This document shows, piece after piece, positions 9,115 through 14,311 of a stretch of DNA of 20,192 nucleotides. Positions within the stretch are counted from its first letter, which is position 1. The number at the start of each line of letters is the position of its first letter. Origin of the DNA: DUAL01 sp964452095 (GTDB lineage Bacteria > Bacteroidota > Bacteroidia > Flavobacteriales > BACL11); contig CAYVKX010000032.1 of the NCBI GenBank assembly GCA_964452095.1, forward strand, positions 1 to 20,192, in the 5' to 3' direction. The position numbers were made by a program, and so were the translations under genes. The notes below the pieces were generated by a model. The model was not told where the DNA came from. It made no database searches and was given only the letters and a program-made list of their open reading frames with translations.

Positions 9115-10128
9115 ATGAATTTTTCAGAAAACTTTTCCTTAAAAAACCATAATACTTTTGGAATAAATGCGAAAGCAAAGTTTTTTACTCAGTTCGATTC
9201 TACTATTGAACTTAAAGAAATTCTAAGTTCTGAAATCTACCAAAACAATAAATCCTTTGTGTTGGGTGGAGGAAGCAATCTTCTTTTTACAAAGGATTAT
9301 GATGGGCTTATCATCCACAACAAAATTGCAGGAATCTGTATTTTAGAAGATAATGAAGAAAATATTATTGTTGAAGTTGGTGGTGGTGTTAATTGGCATG
9401 AATTTGTAATGTGGAGTGTAAATCAAGAACTCTCTGGAATTGAGAACCTAGCACTAATTCCTGGTACAGTTGGTGCAAGCCCTGTGCAGAATATTGGAGC
9501 TTACGGACTGGAAGTAAAAGATACTACCCATAAAGTAACAGCACTAGAAATTGCAACAAAAGAAACCAAAATATTTAGCAATGAGGATTGCAAATTTGAA
9601 TACAGAAACTCAATATTTAAAGGAAAACTTAAAAACAAATTCATCATAACAAAAGTAGCATTCAACTTAAGTAAAACACCACTTAACAAAACTACTTATG
9701 GAGCAATAGAAGAAGAACTAAAAAATCTCAACTTAGAAGCAAATCCTAAGAATATTGCAGAAGCAGTAATTAATATAAGAAGTAGAAAACTACCTAACCC
9801 AAGTGAGATTGGAAATAGTGGGAGTTTCTTTAAAAACCCTATCATCAGTACAGAAAGATTTGAGGAATTGCAAAATGAATTTCCAAATATAGTTGGCTAC
9901 AAAATGACTGAAACAGAAACCAAAGTAGCAGCTGGCTGGCTAATAGACAATGCAGAACTTAAAGGGTACAGAAAAGGAGATGCAGGAGTACACAAAAACC
10001 AAGCTCTAGTACTTGTGAATTACGGGAATGCAAGCGGACAAGATATTATCAACTTAGCTGAATTAGTGCAAGAAACAATAGCTGATAAATACGGAATTTC
10101 AATTGAAGCAGAAGTAAATTTCATATAA
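9115..10128 (+). CDS. murB: UDP-N-acetylenolpyruvoylglucosamine reductase
   Basis: A 337-residue flavoenzyme that reduces UDP-GlcNAc-enolpyruvate to UDP-MurNAc with NADPH, the second committed step of cytoplasmic peptidoglycan synthesis. The FAD domain shows VLGGGSNLLF (49-58) and GIENLALIPGTVGASPVQNI (108-127), followed by GAYG. Catalytic residues are in place: Tyr163-Arg164 (EYRNS), Ser237 in SGSFFKNP and Glu333 near the C-terminus (EAEVNFI). The Tyr loop and the length place it in type I MurB, like the E. coli enzyme. The start is the first ATG and fits the family N-terminus (LKNHNTFGI at residues 9-17). The next gene's ATG follows the TAA stop with no intervening base, so the two are surely cotranscribed. 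Confidence 0.96.
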   Translation: MNFSENFSLKNHNTFGINAKAKFFTQFDSTIELKEILSSEIYQNNKSFVLGGGSNLLFTKDYDGLIIHNKIAGICILEDNEENIIVEVGGGVNWHEFVMWSVNQELSGIENLALIPGTVGASPVQNIGAYGLEVKDTTHKVTALEIATKETKIFSNEDCKFEYRNSIFKGKLKNKFIITKVAFNLSKTPLNKTTYGAIEEELKNLNLEANPKNIAEAVINIRSRKLPNPSEIGNSGSFFKNPIISTERFEELQNEFPNIVGYKMTETETKVAAGWLIDNAELKGYRKGDAGVHKNQALVLVNYGNASGQDIINLAELVQETIADKYGISIEAEVNFI

Positions 10129-11535
10129 ATGAAAAGCCAAAAACTGCAAGACAAACTCAGATTACATTTTCCCTTTACTCCAACAAAAGAGCAAGACGCA
10201 TTATTTACAGATATTGCTGACTTTGTAGCAACAATCGGGAACAGAAGTATTTTCATGCTAAAAGGATATGCAGGAACAGGAAAAACAACTCTCGTTTCTA
10301 CTTTAGTAAAATCATTACCCATTTTAGGGAAGCGTTCTGTGCTTATGGCTCCAACTGGAAGAGCCGCCAAAGTATTAGGGAAATACTCCAAAAAATCAGC
10401 AAGTACAATACATAAAAAAATTTACTGGATAAGGACAAGTAAAGGGGGAAACACTTACATCACTTTAAAAGAAAATACGCATAGCAACACCATCTTTATA
10501 GTTGATGAAGCATCAATGATTCCTGAAAATTCTGATAAAGGATTTGGAAATCGTTCACTTTTAGATGATTTGATAGAATATGTATATGACGGAACTGATT
10601 GCAAACTCATACTTATTGGAGATACCGCTCAACTTCCTCCCGTTCATTTGGAGATAAGCCCAGCACTTGATGAAGAAGTTCTAGAAAGAAATTACAATAA
10701 GCAAGTCATCAGTAAAGAACTAACAGAAGTAGTAAGGCAAAAGGAAGATTCTATGATTTTAGAAAATGCTACTGACCTTAGAGACAAAATTGCTAAAGGA
10801 GATTATTCCTATCCTCAGCTAGATACAAATACTGAAGTTGTAAGATTAAATACTGGTGAAGATTTGCAAGATGCACTTGAAACTGCTTATAGCAATGAAG
10901 GAGTAAATGCAACTACTGTCCTTTGCCGATCCAACAAAAGAGCAAACCAATACAATCAACAGATAAGAGCCAAAATCAGATGGCAAGAAAATGAGATTTC
11001 ATCTGGAGATATGCTGATGGTAGTCCGTAATAATTACTATTGGCTAGATGACAGCAGCAAAGCAGGATTTATTGCAAATGGAGATATAGTTGAAGTAATG
11101 CAAATAAAAGAAACCATTGAACGCTATGGTTTCCGTTTTGCAAAAGCAAGCGTTCAAATGGTAGATTATCCCCAAGAAAAAGAATTAGATGTAATTCTGC
11201 TTTTGGATACTTTAACCTCACAAAACCCTGCAATAACTTACGAGCAATACCAACACCTATACAAAGAAGTTGGTTTGGACTATAAAGGACAAAAAGAAAT
11301 AAATAAGAAGATAAAGGAAGATGAATTCTTTAATGCTTTGCAGATAAAATTCGCTTATGCCATTACTTGCCACAAATCACAAGGGGGACAATGGGAAAAT
11401 GTATTTGTAGACTTAGGATATTTCACTGAGGATATGCTAGATAAATCTTACCTAAGATGGATGTACACAGCAATGACTAGAGCCAGCAAGAAATTATACC
11501 TCATCAATTTTAAGGAGGAGTTCTTTAAAGACTAA
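10129..11535 (+). CDS. RecD/Dda-like superfamily 1 DNA helicase
   Basis: The 468-residue product has a full set of SF1 helicase motifs: Walker A GYAGTGKTT (46-54), motif Ia APTGRAAK, Walker B IFIVDEASM (Asp126, Glu127), motif III IGDTAQLPPV (163-172), motif IV Arg203 in VRQKE, and C-terminal TCHKSQGGQWENVFVDL (413-429) plus YTAMTRASKKLYLI (446-459). This corresponds to the AAA_30 plus UvrD_C_2 layout seen in RecD2 and phage T4 Dda. It lacks the long N-terminal region of RecD2 and has no nuclease domain, so a small monomeric 5'-3' helicase like Dda is the best model. The start codon abuts the murB stop (TAAATG); the link to peptidoglycan synthesis is probably only transcriptional. Confidence 0.88.
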   Translation: MKSQKLQDKLRLHFPFTPTKEQDALFTDIADFVATIGNRSIFMLKGYAGTGKTTLVSTLVKSLPILGKRSVLMAPTGRAAKVLGKYSKKSASTIHKKIYWIRTSKGGNTYITLKENTHSNTIFIVDEASMIPENSDKGFGNRSLLDDLIEYVYDGTDCKLILIGDTAQLPPVHLEISPALDEEVLERNYNKQVISKELTEVVRQKEDSMILENATDLRDKIAKGDYSYPQLDTNTEVVRLNTGEDLQDALETAYSNEGVNATTVLCRSNKRANQYNQQIRAKIRWQENEISSGDMLMVVRNNYYWLDDSSKAGFIANGDIVEVMQIKETIERYGFRFAKASVQMVDYPQEKELDVILLLDTLTSQNPAITYEQYQHLYKEVGLDYKGQKEINKKIKEDEFFNALQIKFAYAITCHKSQGGQWENVFVDLGYFTEDMLDKSYLRWMYTAMTRASKKLYLINFKEEFFKD

Positions 11536-11772
11536 AAGCTCACCACCTTTATTACAAACCTAAGTACATTACACACAAAGTTGATTGCAAAACCTCTGTA
11601 ACATACCACCAAACACAGAAACCACACAAACAAACTACTAATACTGAGCAACAAACTTTTAATTGGGAACGCCTAAGTTTTTAAACAAGGTGAAAAACTT
11701 TTTGAAATAAGCAGGAAACTTTTAGTAAGAGGTCGGTTACTTCTAATTAAAACTATAAAACTTTAGAAAAAG
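11536..11772. other. Non-coding stretch between the helicase gene and the terminator
   Basis: I find no gene of ordinary size. The right half holds four near-copies of AAACTTTW (at 11653, 11695, 11716 and 11757). There is also an AT-rich hairpin, AAGTTTTT at 11675-11682 with AAAAACTT at 11693-11700. It may be the 3' untranslated region of the murB-helicase message, or a small RNA ending at the terminator. Neither is demonstrated. Confidence 0.4.
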
Positions 11773-11797
11773 AAAAGCCGAGCAATGCTCGGCTTTT
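11773..11797. terminator. Strong intrinsic terminator, probably bidirectional
   Basis: An 11-bp perfect stem (AAAAGCCGAGC / GCTCGGCTTTT) with a three-base loop AAT. On the plus strand the U-run is TTTTT then ATTCT. On the minus strand the stem is followed by TTTTCTTTTTC. It lies between two convergent units, murB-helicase and the TM2 gene, and can serve both. Confidence 0.9.
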
Positions 11798-11816
11798 TAT
11801 TCTAATAACGATATCC

Positions 11817-11876
11817 TTAGAAACCATCTAAAATATTTTCCAACACAAGCTTTTGTGCGTGTGTTAATCTTGCCAT
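11817..11876 (-). CDS. Possible 19-residue small ORF between the TM2 gene and the terminator
   Basis: The minus strand encodes MARLTHAQKLVLENILDGF from an ATG at 11876 to a TAA at 11817. It is preceded by an A-rich leader typical of the genes here, starts 24 bases after the TM2 stop and ends 19 bases before the terminator. It therefore fills the space exactly as a last small cistron would. The peptide would form an amphipathic helix ending in Asp-Gly-Phe. Its shape recalls leader segments of the L-x-x-x-E-L-x-x-I-x-G-G type, but it lacks the second glycine. An ORF this short can arise by chance, and the bases also contain an inverted repeat (CACAA / TTGTG), so this could be structured RNA instead. 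Confidence 0.35.
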   Translation of the reverse strand: MARLTHAQKLVLENILDGF

Positions 11877-11900
11877 TTTGTTATTGTTTTTGGTTAATGA

Positions 11901-12221
11901 TTATCGTGATAGCGTTCCATTAGCAATTCTAATAATATCACTTATCCACCAAATATAAAGTCCTCCAAGAGTGATTAACTGCAAAATCCCAATCCAAACA
12001 TCCCCCATCATAAACCTATGAATACCTAATGTTCCTACAAAAATACATACCATTAACAATCCCATATCGACTTGTGCAACTGTATTTGGAAAAACAGGAA
12101 TATCATCTGCTTTCGATTCCACTACTTCTGTTTGTGTATTATTTGTTGTTACTGGAAAACTAGCATATGCTACATTTCCTATTGTTACTACTGCTACTAA
12201 TAAAAATATAATTTTTTTCAT
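11901..12221 (-). CDS. TM2-domain membrane protein with signal peptide
   Basis: A 106-residue protein. Residues 1-20 (MKKIIFLLVAVVTIGNVAYA) form a signal peptide. A short polar linker (residues 21-50) leads into a TM2 domain: MGLLMVCIFVGTLGIHRFMM (53-72), GDVWIGILQLITLGGLYIWW (73-92), then the conserved Asp of ISDIIRIANGTL. The family signature G-x-H-R-F is present. TM2 domains are two-helix hairpins found in many bacterial membrane proteins; no biochemical role is established that I can apply here. The polar residue between the helices and the trailing D-I-I-R motif are as expected for an intact domain. The upstream region to the right shows no recognisable -7 box. Confidence 0.85.
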   Translation of the reverse strand: MKKIIFLLVAVVTIGNVAYASFPVTTNNTQTEVVESKADDIPVFPNTVAQVDMGLLMVCIFVGTLGIHRFMMGDVWIGILQLITLGGLYIWWISDIIRIANGTLSR

Positions 12222-12308
12222 TTTCTTTTATTTTAATTGTTTTCCTACTCTTAAGGATTTTCAGTTACTCCCCTTTATTTTTATGCTTTAAGGTTGCATT
12301 TTAGTATT

Positions 12309-12356
12309 CCCATCCTTGGAGGGATACATTCCGAACTATTCGGAAGTTGGGGTGGG
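12309..12356. repeat. Nested inverted-repeat element, likely dispersed intergenic repeat
   Basis: Outer arms CCCATCC (12309-12315) and GGGTGGG (12350-12356) enclose a perfect hairpin TTCCGAA-CTA-TTCGGAA (12329-12345). A second small hairpin lies at the left arm (CCTTGG core followed by AGGG). The CCTTGGAGGG...GGGGTGGG pattern resembles a dispersed element I recall from intergenic regions of Bacteroidota genomes. Copy number cannot be tested from one window. Confidence 0.5.
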
Positions 12357-12388
12357 CACAACTAAGTAAAAGGCAACAAATACAAATA

Positions 12389-12420
12389 GCAAGCCCTTGG
12401 TGTGGCTTGCCCTATTTTTT
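12389..12420 (+). terminator. Hairpin followed by T-run, weak terminator candidate
   Basis: GCAAGCC (12389-12395) pairs with GGCTTGC (12404-12410), followed by CCTATTTTTT. The shape suits plus-strand termination, yet no plus-strand gene lies just upstream. It may be part of the repeat cluster. Confidence 0.3.
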
Positions 12421-12442
12421 CAGTAAGATTTTGTGTACTATT

Positions 12443-12494
12443 TACGCTATGCGTATTGCGTATTGCGTATTGCGTATTGCGTATTGCGTATTGC
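12443..12494. repeat. Tandem heptamer repeat (GCGTATT), about 6.3 copies
   Basis: Perfect copies of GCGTATT run from 12451 to 12494. A short hairpin (TACGC-TAT-GCGTA, 12443-12455) overlaps the first copy. The unit length of seven causes the repeat to cycle through all reading frames, so it is not a coding repeat. It is of the short tandemly repeated repetitive (STRR) type and is likely to vary in copy number. Confidence 0.9.
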
Positions 12495-12543
12495 AAAAAT
12501 GAAGATTCTTGCAGTTGGCTACTTATATATGTTATAAAGTTAT

Positions 12544-12768
12544 TCACAGCAACAAATATATAAAAAACTTGTCATTTTGAGCGTTAGTCGAAAAATCTAA
12601 AGTTATAATATTTGTTGATGATTGTTTTGCAAAATTATTAGAATGTGTTCGGTTCAATAATTCAACATTATTTTGCTTTGAAACTAAGTGATTCAGACAT
12701 TTTTCTTGTCCAAAACTAATTCTAGGCAAGAAAAATAGAATTAGGAAAAAATAAGTTATTCTTTTCAT
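12544..12768 (-). pseudogene. Short secreted ORF, probable 5' remnant of a larger gene
   Basis: Seventy-four codons begin with a convincing signal peptide (MKRITYFFLILFFLPRISFG, cleavage before QEK). A polar segment with no recognisable domain follows (QEKCLNHLVSKQNNVELLNR). The last ~20 residues are read from the dispersed repeat at 12570-12600, which suggests the original gene was cut there and only its export signal survives. An exact -7 box (TAGATTTG on the minus strand, 12796-12803) lies 27 bases upstream, so it may still be expressed. Alternatively it is a genuine tiny secreted peptide. I cannot name a parent family. Confidence 0.4.
12570..12600. repeat. Degenerate dispersed repeat of the GTCATTTCGA type
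   Basis: TGTCATTTTGAGCG followed by TAGTCGAAAAATCT closely resembles a repeat I recall from many Bacteroidota intergenic regions (core GTCATTTCGA...AGTCGAGAAATCT). The short arms TTTTGA and TCGAAAA are nearly complementary. Only one copy is in the window, so this rests on recall and pattern. Confidence 0.5.
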
Positions 12769-12795
12769 TTTTTTATTGAAAATTATTTAATCTGA

Positions 12796-12803
12796 CAAAT
12801 CTA
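12796..12803 (-). promoter_or_regulatory. -7 box upstream of the secreted-protein remnant
   Basis: The minus strand reads TAGATTTG, an exact TAnnTTTG match 27 bases before the ATG at 12768. No matching -33 element was found. Confidence 0.3.
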
Positions 12804-12821
12804 ACAATATTTAATTAATTA

Positions 12822-13268
12822 TCAGTATCTTGGAATCCCATCCAAAAAAGTAATCTTGTTATTTTCATAATCCATTTCGCAACAAAAATGTTGCAAACCA
12901 TTTGTAACTACTAAATACTTCACCTTTAATTTAAAATTGTATTTTGCAATTTGGTTAAAAGCATCTTGAGTAATTTTAATTTTTGGTGCTTTACACTCTA
13001 CTATCATAGTCGCTTTTGCATCCTTATCATAAAGAACAATATCTGCACGAGTTGAGAGTCCGTTATATTTCACTAACTTCTCTACCCCCATCAAGCCCAA
13101 AGGGTATTTTTTTTCATTATTTAAATAGTGAATAAAATGTTGGCGCACCCACTCTTCAGGAGTCAAAATAAAATATTTTTTTCTTACCTCATCAAAAACT
13201 TGTGTAGTTCCTTCAACTAATTTAGTTTTGAGGGCTGCAAAAGGCAAGTTTAATTGTGGCATTTCCAT
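12822..13268 (-). CDS. HsdR N-terminal-like PD-(D/E)XK protein, stand-alone
   Basis: The 148-residue product is a single restriction-endonuclease-like domain of the HSDR_N type. All core positions are visible: Glu63 (GVEKLV), Asp76 (RADIVLYD), Glu91-x-Lys93 (VECKAPK) and the helix Gln106-x-x-x-Tyr110 (QIAKY). The N-terminal part has LTPEEWVRQHFIHYL, characteristic of the small Bacteroidota members. There is no helicase motor, HsdM or HsdS nearby, so it is not part of a type I restriction system. Its start codon lies 12 bases from that of holA on the other strand, an arrangement I recall as frequent in this phylum. That hints at a housekeeping DNA role, possibly repair or processing, which is inference. 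The start fits the family; a second ATG two codons in (MEMPQ) is the alternative. Confidence 0.85.
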   Translation of the reverse strand: MEMPQLNLPFAALKTKLVEGTTQVFDEVRKKYFILTPEEWVRQHFIHYLNNEKKYPLGLMGVEKLVKYNGLSTRADIVLYDKDAKATMIVECKAPKIKITQDAFNQIAKYNFKLKVKYLVVTNGLQHFCCEMDYENNKITFLDGIPRY

Positions 13269-13280
13269 AAAGCAAAATAA

Positions 13281-14279
13281 GTGAAATATAAAGAAATCAT
13301 ATCATCAATAAGCAATAAAGATTTACAGCCCGTATATTTTTTAATGGGAGAAGAACCTTTTTATATCGATAAACTTTCAGATTATATTGCTGAAAATGTT
13401 CTACAAACTGAGGAAAAAGAATTTAACCAATCGGTACTTTACGGAAAAGATTTGGAAGTAGCGCAAATAATTTCTGAAGCAAAACAATTTCCTTTTGGCT
13501 CAGAAAAAAGAGTAGTAATTGTAAAAGAGGCACAAAACATTAAAAATATTGAGGAGTTAGAAACTTATTTTGATAACCCCCTACCATCCACTATTTTGGT
13601 AATTTGCTACAAATACAAAAAACTAGACAAGCGAAAAAAGTTTGGAAAAAACCTCAGTAAAAAAGCAGTAGTATTTGAAAGCAAAAAACTTTATGACAAC
13701 CAAGTTCCAGATTGGATTGCAAAATATTTGGCTGAAAAAGGATACAAAATAGAAGAAAAAGCAAGATTTATGTTAGCAGAATTTTTGGGAACAAAACTCT
13801 CCAACATCAGCAATGAACTGGATAAATTGACGCTTATTGTAAAAAAAGAAGAAACAATAACCGCCAAAATAATTGAGAAAAATATCGGTATTAGCAAGGA
13901 CTACAACATCTTTGAATTCCAAAACACATTAGGTAAAAAAGATATTTTAAAATCAAACCAAATAATTAATCATTTTGCTGCAAATCCAAAAAATCATCCT
14001 TTGGTAGTAACGCTTGGAATGCTATTTTCCTTCTTTCAAAAATTAATGACTTACCACAGTTTAAAAGATAAAAGCAAAAAAAATGTAGCAGCAGAATTAA
14101 AAGTAAATCCTTTTTTTGTTGGACAATATTCTAATGCAGCACGGCACTATTCTATGAACAAATTATTCGATATTTTTACTTATTTGAGGCAGTACGATTT
14201 AAAATCAAAAGGCGTGAATAATACAAGCACAAAAGATGACGAATTACTTAAAGAGTTGGTATATAAAATTCTTCACTAA
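13281..14279 (+). CDS. holA: DNA polymerase III subunit delta
   Basis: The 332-residue product matches HolA, the clamp-loader subunit that opens the beta sliding clamp. The N-terminus, LQPVYFLMGEEPFYIDKLSD (16-35), is the degenerate P-loop-like region typical of delta, which does not hydrolyse ATP. Next come EKRVVIVKEAQNI, a strand pattern ILVICYK, the helix-rich middle with LSNISNELDKLTLIV, and the C-terminal collar domain (FEFQNTLGKKD, HPLVVTLGMLFSFFQKLM, YDLKSKGVN). The start is GTG at 13281, chosen because it sits at the family N-terminus and no ATG is available between it and the conserved YFLMGEEP. It is transcribed away from the HsdR_N-like gene. Confidence 0.92.
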   Translation: MKYKEIISSISNKDLQPVYFLMGEEPFYIDKLSDYIAENVLQTEEKEFNQSVLYGKDLEVAQIISEAKQFPFGSEKRVVIVKEAQNIKNIEELETYFDNPLPSTILVICYKYKKLDKRKKFGKNLSKKAVVFESKKLYDNQVPDWIAKYLAEKGYKIEEKARFMLAEFLGTKLSNISNELDKLTLIVKKEETITAKIIEKNIGISKDYNIFEFQNTLGKKDILKSNQIINHFAANPKNHPLVVTLGMLFSFFQKLMTYHSLKDKSKKNVAAELKVNPFFVGQYSNAARHYSMNKLFDIFTYLRQYDLKSKGVNNTSTKDDELLKELVYKILH

Positions 14280-14285
14280 TTTCAT

Positions 14286-14293
14286 TACATTTG
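14286..14293 (+). promoter_or_regulatory. -7 box for the TonB-dependent receptor gene
   Basis: TACATTTG matches TAnnTTTG exactly, lies just after the holA stop and 18 bases before the receptor ATG. This suggests independent transcription of the receptor gene. No -33 TTTG is seen at the usual 17-23 base distance. Confidence 0.45.
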
Positions 14294-14311
14294 CCGCTCT
14301 AATTTTCTAAA

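Noticed and set aside
10020..10391. 123-codon minus-strand ORF
   Set aside because: It is the shadow of the murB-helicase junction on the other strand; both real genes are well supported.
12443..12494. CRISPR-like array
   Set aside because: The units are 7 bases with no spacers, and there are no cas genes in the window.
12362..12547. 61-codon minus-strand ORF containing QYAIRNT repeats
   Set aside because: The repeats are merely the heptamer array translated; there is no start context, and the array unit is not a multiple of three.
12822..13268. Type I restriction-modification system
   Set aside because: Only an HsdR_N-like domain is present; the helicase motor, HsdM and HsdS are missing and the neighbours are replication genes.
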